From NCBI GenBank assembly GCA_002427365.1, contig DIQT01000018.1, positions 29,253 through 52,447 of the forward strand: a stretch of DNA of 23,195 nucleotides, read 5' to 3'. A model generated the notes under the pieces. It worked only from the letters and a program-made list of their open reading frames with translations, had not been told where the DNA came from and made no database searches. Below, piece by piece: positions 1 through 7,004 of this stretch. This stretch comes from Caryophanales bacterium UBA5455 (GTDB lineage Bacteria; Bacillota_I; Bacilli_A; RFN20; CAG-826). The stretch's first letter is position 1. Every line of letters begins with the position of its first letter. The position numbers were made by a program, and so were the translations under genes.

Positions 1-25
1 TGTTCTACCATTGAACTACACCTGC
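1..25 (-). tRNA. tRNA, 5' part only, probably tRNA-Gly
   Basis: On the minus strand the sequence starts GCAGGTG and continues TAGTTCAATGGTAGAAC, which is an acceptor strand followed by a D-arm typical of glycine tRNAs in Gram-positive bacteria. The window edge cuts it before the anticodon, so the identity rests on the 5' quarter alone. It begins one base after the encoded CCA of the upstream tRNA-Asp, so the two are processed from one transcript. Confidence 0.65.
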
Positions 26-26
26 G

Positions 27-102
27 TGGCGGACCAGACGGGACTTGAACCCGCGATCTCCTGCGTGACAGGCAGGCATGTTAACCGCTACACTACTGGT
101 CC
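27..102 (-). tRNA. tRNA-Asp (anticodon GTC)
   Basis: The minus strand gives a complete 76-base tRNA cloverleaf. The acceptor strands GGACCAG and CTGGTCC pair, the D-arm has GTGTAGCGGTTAAC, and the anticodon stem CCTGC/GCAGG encloses CTGTCAC with anticodon GTC (bases 69-67). The T-arm has GGTTCAAGTCC and the 3' CCA is encoded. It is the first gene of a tRNA cluster that leaves the window on the left. It has its own near-consensus promoter just upstream. Confidence 0.97.
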
Positions 103-112
103 AGCGTTGTTA

Positions 113-141
113 ATTTTAGCAAAGCCAACTACGCTTTTCAA
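113..141 (-). promoter_or_regulatory. Promoter of the tRNA-Asp/tRNA-Gly unit
   Basis: On the minus strand there is a -35 TTGAAA (141-136), a spacer of exactly 17 bases and a -10 TAAAAT (118-113). TG stands one base before the -10, which makes it an extended -10. The expected start point is about four bases before the mature 5' end of tRNA-Asp. It is one of the best sigma-A-type promoters in the window, as expected for stable RNA. Confidence 0.85.
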
Positions 142-160
142 CTAATAATTACGCAAGAGA

Positions 161-185
161 AAGAAAAAGCCTCGCAAGCGAGGCT
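161..185 (-). terminator. Rho-independent terminator after trxA
   Basis: A 7-bp stem AGCCTCG/CGAGGCT with a four-base loop (168-185) is followed on the minus strand by a U-rich run (168-161). It lies 21 bases past the trxA stop codon and separates trxA from the tRNA promoter. Confidence 0.85.
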
Positions 186-205
186 ATAGTTAATTTTTCT
201 ACTCG

Positions 206-520
206 TTATTTGGAGTTAAGTGCCCACGCAAGTAAGGGACCCTTAGCAACATAACCCATTTTTGTGCCAATGATTTTGCCGTTTTCATAAAGGATCATCG
301 TTGGAATTGAACGGATATTAAAGCGCGCTGCTAATTCACCTTGTTCATCAACATTAACCTTGACGATTTGAAGTTCGCTACCATGGGCGGCATCCATTTC
401 TTCTAAGACTGGTCCAAGCATCCGGCATGGTCCACACCATGGGGCCCAGAAGTCAACAAGAACTCTACCTTCGCTAACTGCTCCATCATAATCTCTAGGG
501 TTTTCAATGTGTTTAATCAT
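206..520 (-). CDS. trxA: Thioredoxin
   Basis: Small cytoplasmic disulfide reductase that passes electrons from thioredoxin reductase to protein disulfides. At 104 residues it has the standard length of the family. The WCGPC active site is at residues 28-32, preceded by the usual VDFWAPW strand, and the cis-proline lies in IRSIPTM (about residue 73). The start is supported by AGAGGT upstream of the ATG. It lies 23 bases after the TraX-like gene on the same strand and probably forms the end of a three-gene unit closed by the terminator at 161-185. A weak extended -10 (TGCTATTAT, near 574-566) inside the end of the TraX-like gene could also drive trxA alone. Identification is very secure; transcript structure is inferred. 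Confidence 0.97.
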   Translation of the reverse strand: MIKHIENPRDYDGAVSEGRVLVDFWAPWCGPCRMLGPVLEEMDAAHGSELQIVKVNVDEQGELAARFNIRSIPTMILYENGKIIGTKMGYVAKGPLLAWALNSK

Positions 521-543
521 AGTTTTTTACCTCTTTCTTTTCG

Positions 544-1392
544 TTAACTACTTATTAACAAAGTAATAATAGCAAATATTAATAAATGAGCGGGATAATA
601 TGCATAGGAAAATATTTTCCACCATTTTGCGGTGTAGCCTCGCTTCCCGTTATATAGAAATATAGGAAGACCCGCTAGTAAGGCATACGACTGGATTGAT
701 TGATTTAATAAGTCACTTTCCCGCCATACAAGCGATAAAACAAAATAGATAACCGTAACAATAAATAAACTTCCAACAGAGAAGATGTTTTCTAAAAATT
801 GATATTCCCCGCTATTAACTAATGTATCAACCGTGATGCCGGATCGTTCACTAACTTGGATATTAACTTTTTTTGCTAAGAAAAGTGCTAAATAAAAGCC
901 AAAAATAACAACTAAGCCATAAGTTCCATACATCGCCGTAAAATAACTTTGGGCAACACCGACATCAAAAATATTAAGAAGATCAATAACAATAATATAA
1001 ATCGCTGGAATAAATAAATAAACATGTTTATATAACTTGCGGTCAAAATAATAAATCGCAAGCGCCCCCGCTAGAAGCGTAAAGAAGATGTTCCCTTCAA
1101 AGGTAGAAATCGAAAAACTTGATAAAATGATATCACTAATAAAAATAATGAACGCTAATCCACTTAAACGACCAAGATATTTTCCAAAATGTTTCGTATG
1201 GATAACACCATGCACTAAAAAGAAAGCGTATAAAATAAACGCTGTCCGCCCAATAATTCTTAACGCAAGATAAAAAGTCATATTCGCATAAATACCGTTG
1301 TCGTATAAAAAAATTGCGAGATGATCAAGCGTCATCGTCACTAAGGCAATGATATGTAAGGCAAATGAAGATAAGCGTAAGTTTTTGCGCAT
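544..1392 (-). CDS. TraX-like integral membrane protein
   Basis: A hydrophobic protein of 282 residues with about eight or nine membrane segments. The N-terminal stretch with IIALVTMTLDHLAIFLYD resembles the TraX family signature (a transmembrane helix ending in DH). TraX in the F plasmid is needed for N-acetylation of pilin, and chromosomal relatives in Firmicutes are mostly of unknown function. No pilus or conjugation genes are nearby, so a pilin role is unlikely here. A TTG codon 12 bases upstream (1404) would add four residues, but it overlaps the preceding gene and has no ribosome binding site. The ATG at 1392 follows the CPBP gene's stop by one base, so the two genes are probably translationally coupled. 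The family call is moderate. Confidence 0.72.
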   Translation of the reverse strand: MRKNLRLSSFALHIIALVTMTLDHLAIFLYDNGIYANMTFYLALRIIGRTAFILYAFFLVHGVIHTKHFGKYLGRLSGLAFIIFISDIILSSFSISTFEGNIFFTLLAGALAIYYFDRKLYKHVYLFIPAIYIIVIDLLNIFDVGVAQSYFTAMYGTYGLVVIFGFYLALFLAKKVNIQVSERSGITVDTLVNSGEYQFLENIFSVGSLFIVTVIYFVLSLVWRESDLLNQSIQSYALLAGLPIFLYNGKRGYTAKWWKIFSYAYYPAHLLIFAIITLLISS

Positions 1393-1393
1393 C

Positions 1394-2242
1394 CTAGATT
1401 CCAATTATAATAAAGATATATGATAGCAAGTTATTTAAGGAGTGACCAATAATTGGCACCATAATTCCATCTTGATCATACGCAATTGAGAAAATTAACC
1501 CGCTAATAATATATGAAGGTAAGTTAATTAATTCATTAACAAATTGTTTCGCTAATAAACTTTTACTTGGCCCATACGCCAAAAGAGCGACAAAGGCATT
1601 AGTCCCAACTTGCGTTGGTAAGTTAAAGTGAATTAACCCAAAATAAATACTAACCGCAACAAAGGCAACCGTTTTGTCCTTACTTTTAAGCGCTCCAAAT
1701 AAGCCAACCCGATACGTTAATTCTTCAACAATCGGCCCTAAAAACGGAATCCAAAGAAAGGAAAGAACCGGAGTTGCCGGAATTATTAATTCAATAATCG
1801 ATTGATTAACGTTACTACTTGTCGTTGGTGCAATAAAATTTGCTAATATACCGATCGCGGCCCCAGCAATAATTGTTAGTAAGCCAAAGCCAAGTCCTCT
1901 AAGCCATGTTTGCCCACTTTTTACTTGTGTCCAAATATCTTTCCGGTATTCCCAAACAAGAGCGACCATAATTAAAAAGGTCACGACATACGCAAAACCA
2001 TTCGCGTAACCCGCAAATTTGATCGGGGTTAAATTATTACCAAAGATACTTAAAAATGAAGAAACAACAGGAGCAATAATATTTGATAACCCAAAAGCAC
2101 CAATTAAAAATAAAATTAATCGTTTCTTATTATCAACTAATGGATGCTTTGCTAAGGCAAGTGCCGCTTCCTTTTCTTCCCATGGTGATATAGTTTTTAT
2201 CTCTTCATCATTGAAGAAATCATTTTGTTGTTCCGTATTCAT
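1394..2242 (-). CDS. CPBP family intramembrane glutamic endopeptidase
   Basis: A 282-residue multispanning membrane protein of the CPBP (Abi/CaaX protease-like, Rce1-related) family. The family's motifs appear in order in the C-terminal half: EELTYR with the paired glutamates and arginine, then FGLIHFN with the first histidine, then GHSLNN with the second histidine and asparagine. All expected catalytic residues are present, so it should be active inside the membrane. Known relatives process prenylated proteins in eukaryotes, or take part in bacteriocin immunity or anchoring in bacteria; the substrate here is unknown. The N-terminus is an acidic cytoplasmic tail of about 40 residues. Translation starts at an ATG after AAGGTAACCAA. 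It is the first gene of the leftward unit with the TraX-like gene and perhaps trxA. Confidence 0.9.
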   Translation of the reverse strand: MNTEQQNDFFNDEEIKTISPWEEKEAALALAKHPLVDNKKRLILFLIGAFGLSNIIAPVVSSFLSIFGNNLTPIKFAGYANGFAYVVTFLIMVALVWEYRKDIWTQVKSGQTWLRGLGFGLLTIIAGAAIGILANFIAPTTSSNVNQSIIELIIPATPVLSFLWIPFLGPIVEELTYRVGLFGALKSKDKTVAFVAVSIYFGLIHFNLPTQVGTNAFVALLAYGPSKSLLAKQFVNELINLPSYIISGLIFSIAYDQDGIMVPIIGHSLNNLLSYIFIIIGI

Positions 2243-2306
2243 TTGGTTACCTTTACATTTTATAATACAATTAATGCATCCATTATAAATGATAAATTGT
2301 AATTTT

Positions 2307-2335
2307 TATATATATAAGATATAACAAATTTACAA
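2307..2335 (-). promoter_or_regulatory. Candidate promoter of the CPBP/TraX-like/trxA unit
   Basis: In the very AT-rich divergent region, the minus strand has TTGTAA (2335-2330), 17 bases, then TATATA (2312-2307). This would give a leader of about 60 bases. AT-rich sequence makes such matches common by chance, so this is only a candidate. Confidence 0.3.
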
Positions 2336-2349
2336 ATTTATTCTATTAT
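2321..2349 (+). promoter_or_regulatory. Candidate promoter of the 884-residue protein gene
   Basis: ATAACA (2321-2326), 17 bases, then TATTAT (2344-2349). The start point would be near 2356, ten bases before the ribosome binding site AAGGGAG (2366-2372). A TATAAT at 2354-2359 is closer to consensus, but its transcript would begin inside the ribosome binding site. The arrangement overlaps the candidate leftward promoter. Confidence 0.35.
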
Positions 2350-2379
2350 GCATTATAATATCATTAAGGGAGAAGAAAT

Positions 2380-5034
2380 ATGAAAATACCTTTTCTAACG
2401 GAAGCCACTATTAGTGGTGTTAGTTCAATTATAAATACTGTTATGTTAGTGCTAACAATTGTTTTGTTTGTTATTATTGCGATTGGCGTTTTAATTGGGA
2501 TAACCCGGCGTCTGTGGCTTAATATTACCCTTTTTGCTGTTTTTGCGGGGCTCCTCCTTATTGTTATTTTTATAAGTCGAAGCGTTGGAAACGCGGTTAT
2601 GGGTATTGATTTAACGAAATTTACTGACGCGCCTGGTTTTTCGATGACGTTAGGGGAAGTTACTTATCAAATTCCGTTAACAACGCCGTTAGGTGTTAGT
2701 GAAAAACTTGTCGAAGCGTTATACGATTTTGGTGGTATTTCAAGCGCTAATTTTCCCGAAATGGGGACATATGTAATTACACTAGCAACCGGAATTATTA
2801 ATTTCCTTGTTTTCTTTATTTTAGTTATTTTGATTGCTATTTTAATGCCAATTATAAGCCTGACACTTCGCTTTATTGCTTTTATTGTACGAAGGGCTAA
2901 AGTTAAAGATAAAGCTGAACGTAAATATAAAAAACCATGGCGGAAAGTTATTGGTGGAGCAATTAGTGGTGCGACGGCATTTATGATTTTTGCCTCAATT
3001 ATGACCCCATTAACATCATTTATTCATACGGTTAACCAAGGGTTTAACGATGTTAATAATATTTCTCCCGAAATAGATGAAGATAATGAAATGTATAATA
3101 CGGTTAATACAATTTTAGATAAATATAACGGTTCGTTCTTTGATATCTTAATGCTTGGGTGGCTTAAAGATAAAGAAGGTACCGTACTTGATTCACAATT
3201 AATTAATTATATTACTGATGGGAAGTTTGTCGCCAACGACGAAACAATTAATGTTTCCTTAAATAGCGAACTCCAAGTGCTCGCAGGTATTTTCCAAGCC
3301 TTCCTTGCTTCTGGTGCGCTTGATGAAAATAACGAACTCCAAACCGCACTGTTATTCCAAGAAGAAACAATTAAGAGTTTGTTTTATAACTTGGGTACCT
3401 CGGGCTTAATTATGAGTGCCTTACCAATTGTCATCCAAGTATTACTTAATCAACCCGTCGTTACCGATTCAATTAGTAATGAAACAATCAAAACAAACTT
3501 TAAAAATAAAATTGGTAGTCTTACCCGGAGTGAATATGAAAGCGAATTTAAAGCGATTGAAATAATTTTCTTAAAATTCGTTGAATTAGAAATTGTTTCC
3601 CCCACTGGTGGCTTTGATTTAACTAATTTATATGAAGAAGATACAATTATCGAAGTGTTTGATGTTATTAAAGAATCAAAAATTCTAAGGGAATCGTATC
3701 CGGTCATCGTTGATGTCGTCTTAGGCTTAGGTGGTTTTGCCGATGCGTTTGGTGAAGATAATGTTAATGCCCTAAGGCAAAATGCAGCGGACTTAGACGA
3801 ATCAGAATACGCAAATGAATTTGATGTTCTCCGCGATATTTTCGTTGAACTCGTTGTTAGTGGCGCATTAACTCCCGATGGCACATTTGATTTCAATCAA
3901 CTCTTTAATAAGCGTTCAATGATTAATGTTCTGGACGCGCTTGAAGAATCCGATTACTTCATGTCAAGCTTTGGCGTATTAATGTCGGCGGTCTTTACCG
4001 CCCAAGGATTAAGTAATTCCATCCAACCAGCGATGTTTACTTATCTTGATCAAGAAATTCGTGACTTAACAAAAACGGCTTCAATTAAAGAAGTTCAAGC
4101 AATGAAAAACATCTTAACGAACTTATTTGACAGCGGACTAGCGGATACGGTTCATAATCAACTGACCGCGGGGGGCGGGATTCAAACCGATAACGCCTTC
4201 TATGAAGAATTACTTAATGTAAATAAGGTCCGTGGCTTAATGAGCACATTACGCTCGATTGATGGTGGGGATGATGGTAGTGGTAAAGTTTATCCATCTT
4301 CCTTAATTATTTCGCGCATGTTACCTTCTGTCCTTCGTAATATTGCCGATGTTGATAATAATGAAATTATTGGGAACATTATTCCAACTAATTACGCCGA
4401 CTTCCATAACTACGCATGGGGAAGCGAACTGGCAATTATATTTGAAACACTTGCGGAGTTAATGCATATTCAACCAGACATTGTTAACCTCATCAGCGGG
4501 GAACCATCCGACGAAGAATTCTCCTGGATGGATTTCTTAAAAGATGAAAATAAAGTGGCCTTTCGAAAAGCCTTAATTGGTGACTTTGTAAAAGTCGCTG
4601 ATGGTGAAGTTAACCCATCGATTGATGAAAATGGTAAAGGAAAAGAAATACTCCTTAACCCATCCTTCCTTGATAGTGATCTTGTTATGGAAAACATTGA
4701 TAAAATTATGAAGGTGATGTTTAATGACTTTGAACAAAGTGAAGCACCAGAACATAAAATTGCGACAATTTACTTTAAAGCTAAACTTTCAAGTCTTCAT
4801 GATGATGACATCATCCAAAAACGAATTAAGTATAAAAATAACCTTGATGATTTAATTGATATTTACGTTAATGCAAATAACTTAAGCGTTATTAATCCGG
4901 ATGACTATGATCCGAGTGTTATTCCTGATCTTGATGACTTACCACCTTTACCAGATATCGATTTATCTGAATGGGATGATAGCGAATTTGAATTACCACC
5001 ATGGGTTCAAGCGTGGCTTGGTGGTGGACATTAG
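2380..5034 (+). CDS. Large membrane-anchored protein with internal repeats, function unknown
   Basis: I do not recognise this 884-residue protein. Hydrophobic segments lie at about 17-41, 45-67, 129-170 (one long or two short) and 190-214. Basic loops (RR at 43-44 and a very basic stretch at 171-189) suggest that the large remainder, 215-884, faces outside. The N-terminal 215 residues have the layout of CvpA-like four-helix membrane domains; this is a weak resemblance. Residues about 295-545 hold three degenerate repeats of roughly 90-100 residues, each with a helix like IF..FV.SG.L, then a Phe/Asp-containing turn and a second helix like IIEVLD.L.ES. Further weak copies may follow. The C-terminus (840-884) is very acidic and proline-rich with WVQAWLGGGH at the end. 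Translation starts after AAGGGAG. A terminator follows, so the gene is probably monocistronic. A cell-surface structural or scaffold role is only a guess. Confidence 0.8.
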   Translation: MKIPFLTEATISGVSSIINTVMLVLTIVLFVIIAIGVLIGITRRLWLNITLFAVFAGLLLIVIFISRSVGNAVMGIDLTKFTDAPGFSMTLGEVTYQIPLTTPLGVSEKLVEALYDFGGISSANFPEMGTYVITLATGIINFLVFFILVILIAILMPIISLTLRFIAFIVRRAKVKDKAERKYKKPWRKVIGGAISGATAFMIFASIMTPLTSFIHTVNQGFNDVNNISPEIDEDNEMYNTVNTILDKYNGSFFDILMLGWLKDKEGTVLDSQLINYITDGKFVANDETINVSLNSELQVLAGIFQAFLASGALDENNELQTALLFQEETIKSLFYNLGTSGLIMSALPIVIQVLLNQPVVTDSISNETIKTNFKNKIGSLTRSEYESEFKAIEIIFLKFVELEIVSPTGGFDLTNLYEEDTIIEVFDVIKESKILRESYPVIVDVVLGLGGFADAFGEDNVNALRQNAADLDESEYANEFDVLRDIFVELVVSGALTPDGTFDFNQLFNKRSMINVLDALEESDYFMSSFGVLMSAVFTAQGLSNSIQPAMFTYLDQEIRDLTKTASIKEVQAMKNILTNLFDSGLADTVHNQLTAGGGIQTDNAFYEELLNVNKVRGLMSTLRSIDGGDDGSGKVYPSSLIISRMLPSVLRNIADVDNNEIIGNIIPTNYADFHNYAWGSELAIIFETLAELMHIQPDIVNLISGEPSDEEFSWMDFLKDENKVAFRKALIGDFVKVADGEVNPSIDENGKGKEILLNPSFLDSDLVMENIDKIMKVMFNDFEQSEAPEHKIATIYFKAKLSSLHDDDIIQKRIKYKNNLDDLIDIYVNANNLSVINPDDYDPSVIPDLDDLPPLPDIDLSEWDDSEFELPPWVQAWLGGGH

Positions 5035-5057
5035 AAAACTTTGACGAATAAATACAC

Positions 5058-5085
5058 AAGTGCGGTTAACACCGCACTTTTTTAT
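5058..5085 (+). terminator. Terminator after the 884-residue protein gene
   Basis: An 8-bp stem AAGTGCGG/CCGCACTT (5058-5065 and 5072-5079) with the six-base loop TTAACA is followed by a T run (5078-5083). It starts 24 bases after the stop codon. The loop sequence is also the -35 hexamer of the next promoter. Confidence 0.85.
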
Positions 5086-5094
5086 TGCTATAAT
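5066..5094 (+). promoter_or_regulatory. Promoter of the yigZ-addAB operon, predicted to give a leaderless mRNA
   Basis: The -35 TTAACA (5066-5071) is followed by 17 bases and a perfect extended -10, TGCTATAAT (5086-5094). Six bases (5095-5100) then separate it from the ATG at 5101, so the predicted start point falls on the A of the start codon. There is no Shine-Dalgarno sequence before this ATG. The -35 hexamer is the loop of the upstream terminator. Confidence 0.8.
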
Positions 5095-5100
5095 ATAACC

Positions 5101-5718
5101 ATGTATACGGTATTAACAAAACACGTCGCGACAATCGAAGTGGAACGGTCGAAGTTTATCGCCCTTCTTTTGCCGTTACTTGATCTTGAACAAGTTAAAA
5201 ACGAACTCGAAATAATTAAAAAAGATTACCCGAATGCAAGACATTATGTTTACGCTGCGAAAGTAGGCGCAACCGCGAAAAGTAGTGATGATGGAGAACC
5301 TAGTGGCACAGCGGGCCGCCCGTTAATGAATTTATTAGCAAATCATGAACTTGATAACGTTTTACTTGTCGTTGTCCGCTATTTTGGTGGCATTAAACTT
5401 GGTGCTGGGCGGTTACTTAGAACTTATGTGGAAAGTGGTCAAGAAGTTATTGCTAAGAGCGAATTATATGCGCCACTTGTTGTTAATGTATATGAACTTG
5501 AAACGTCATACGCTGATTTTGAATTAATTAAACGAAATTTAGACTATTTAAATGCCGAACTCGGCGGAATCGATTATAATATAAATGTTAAGTTTGAACT
5601 TCTTTCTTTCAAACAAATTAGTGAACCATTATCATCCTTAACATTAGGAAAAGTTAACGGAACGGTTGCAAGACAAGAAGTTAAATATCAAAAAGCTAAC
5701 ATAGAGGTAAAAAGATGA
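5101..5718 (+). CDS. yigZ: YigZ/IMPACT family protein
   Basis: A 205-residue protein of the YigZ/UPF0029 family related to eukaryotic IMPACT. The family signature is intact: ARHYVYA near residue 48, DDGEPSGTAGRP at 63-74 and VRYFGGIKLGAGRL at about 92-105. A C-terminal ferredoxin-like domain of about 70 residues follows. Its biochemical role in bacteria is not settled; IMPACT in eukaryotes modulates GCN2-dependent translation control. An in-frame TTG at 5041 would add 20 residues, but that start lies upstream of the terminator hairpin and of the -10. The ATG at 5101 matches the usual length and the predicted transcript start. The gene overlaps the next by four bases (ATGA), and its TGA stop shows that TGA is not read as tryptophan here. 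Confidence 0.92.
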   Translation: MYTVLTKHVATIEVERSKFIALLLPLLDLEQVKNELEIIKKDYPNARHYVYAAKVGATAKSSDDGEPSGTAGRPLMNLLANHELDNVLLVVVRYFGGIKLGAGRLLRTYVESGQEVIAKSELYAPLVVNVYELETSYADFELIKRNLDYLNAELGGIDYNINVKFELLSFKQISEPLSSLTLGKVNGTVARQEVKYQKANIEVKR

Positions 5719-6974
5719 AAAGCAGTGAATTTATTAGTCGTAGAAGTAAATTGGTTGATAAAATGGCGGATAATAGTGTCCTCATTTTATTTAGTGGATT
5801 ACCAATTCGTAGTAGCGCAGATGCCGAATATGGTCCCTTTCATGCGAACCGTAATTTTTATTATTTAACGGGTATCGATCAACAAAATAGCGCACTCGTA
5901 ATTGTCAAAGCCGATCAAGCCGTTTCTACATATTTATTTATTGATGAATATGATGCCCATAAAGAAAAATGGACGGGAAAAGTTTTATTGCCTATAGAAG
6001 CAAGTAACTTAAGCGGCATTCATAATGTGTTAGTCCGCTCGACACTTGATACAAAAATTAGTGAAGTGTTAAAAAAAGAAAACAATCAATACGGCCAAAT
6101 TGAACGTGTATATTTAGACTTTGATCAAGATGGTCCGATTATGAAAAAAATAACGTTAAAAGAATTTCAATTTAAACTCGCCAATGAATATGGTTATAAA
6201 GCCGAAGATATTTTTAAAGAAATCGTTTTGTTACGGATGGTGAAGTCTTCAGAAGAGATTAGTGCTTTACGTCAAGCCATTCAAATTACAAACGAAGGCT
6301 TAGAATTAATGGTTAGTAAACTTGCCCCAGAAATGTATGAATATCAAGCACGCGCGTTATTTGAATTTGTCTTAGATTATGGCCATCATACCGAAGTATC
6401 CTTTGAAACAATTGCGGCAAGTGGCGAAAATGGCGTCATCCTTCATTACCCTCAACTTGACCGCTTAATGCAAAGTGGTGATTTATTAATGACCGACTTA
6501 GGCGCAAAATATGATCATTATTGTGCGGATATTTCAAGAACTTATCCAGTTAATGGTAAATTTTCACCAATTCAAGCAAAAATTTATGATATTGTTGTCG
6601 AATGCAATAAAGCCGTTATTAACTATATTAAACCAGGCCTAACAAGAAGTGACTTACAAAAGTTTACGATTGAATTTTTAACGAAGAATCTTCTTGCCGC
6701 GAAATTAATTGATAAAGCCGAAGACATTTCGGAAGTTTATTATCATAACGTTTCCCACCATTTAGGACTTGATACGCATGATGTTTCTTTATTAGATTTA
6801 CCGCTTGCTCCTGGTAATGTTGTTACCGTTGAACCCGGCTTATACTTTAAAAAATATAACATCGGCATTCGCATTGAAGATGATGTTTTAGTGACCCCAA
6901 CGGGAAGTGAAAACTTATCGAAAATAATTATTAAAGAACGGAAAGATATCGAAGCTTATTTTAAACACCGTTAA
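5715..6974 (+). CDS. pepP: Xaa-Pro aminopeptidase (M24B)
   Basis: A 419-residue cytoplasmic metallopeptidase that removes an N-terminal residue preceding proline. The N-terminal domain (about 1-165) has the AMP_N signature NRNFYYLTGID. The C-terminal pita-bread domain carries all five metal ligands: D261 and D272 (in TDLGAKYDHYCADISRTYP), H348 (SHHLGLDTHD), E373 (VEPG) and E388 (RIEDD). Length and architecture fit E. coli PepP-like enzymes. The ATG overlaps the yigZ stop by four bases and is preceded by GAGGT, so it should be translated by initiation or coupling even if the upstream gene is leaderless. It is followed after 30 bases by glpK with no visible terminator or promoter between. Confidence 0.95.
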   Translation: MKSSEFISRRSKLVDKMADNSVLILFSGLPIRSSADAEYGPFHANRNFYYLTGIDQQNSALVIVKADQAVSTYLFIDEYDAHKEKWTGKVLLPIEASNLSGIHNVLVRSTLDTKISEVLKKENNQYGQIERVYLDFDQDGPIMKKITLKEFQFKLANEYGYKAEDIFKEIVLLRMVKSSEEISALRQAIQITNEGLELMVSKLAPEMYEYQARALFEFVLDYGHHTEVSFETIAASGENGVILHYPQLDRLMQSGDLLMTDLGAKYDHYCADISRTYPVNGKFSPIQAKIYDIVVECNKAVINYIKPGLTRSDLQKFTIEFLTKNLLAAKLIDKAEDISEVYYHNVSHHLGLDTHDVSLLDLPLAPGNVVTVEPGLYFKKYNIGIRIEDDVLVTPTGSENLSKIIIKERKDIEAYFKHR

Positions 6975-7004
6975 AACAATTCTTTCATAAAGCGAGGTAC
7001 ACTT

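Noticed and set aside
1393..1404. TTG start for the TraX-like gene
   Set aside because: No ribosome binding site, and the ATG at 1392 directly follows the upstream stop codon.
544..2242. Conjugation or mobile-element cluster, suggested by the TraX-like gene
   Set aside because: No integrase, relaxase, transposase or terminal repeats are seen, and neighbours are housekeeping genes.
3450..3896. 148-codon open frame on the minus strand
   Set aside because: It lies wholly inside the 884-residue gene, is Ser/Thr/Lys-rich in the manner of an antisense shadow, and has no ribosome binding site.
5041..5100. A TTG-started extension of yigZ by 20 residues
   Set aside because: It crosses the terminator hairpin and the promoter, has no ribosome binding site, and homologues start near the ATG at 5101.
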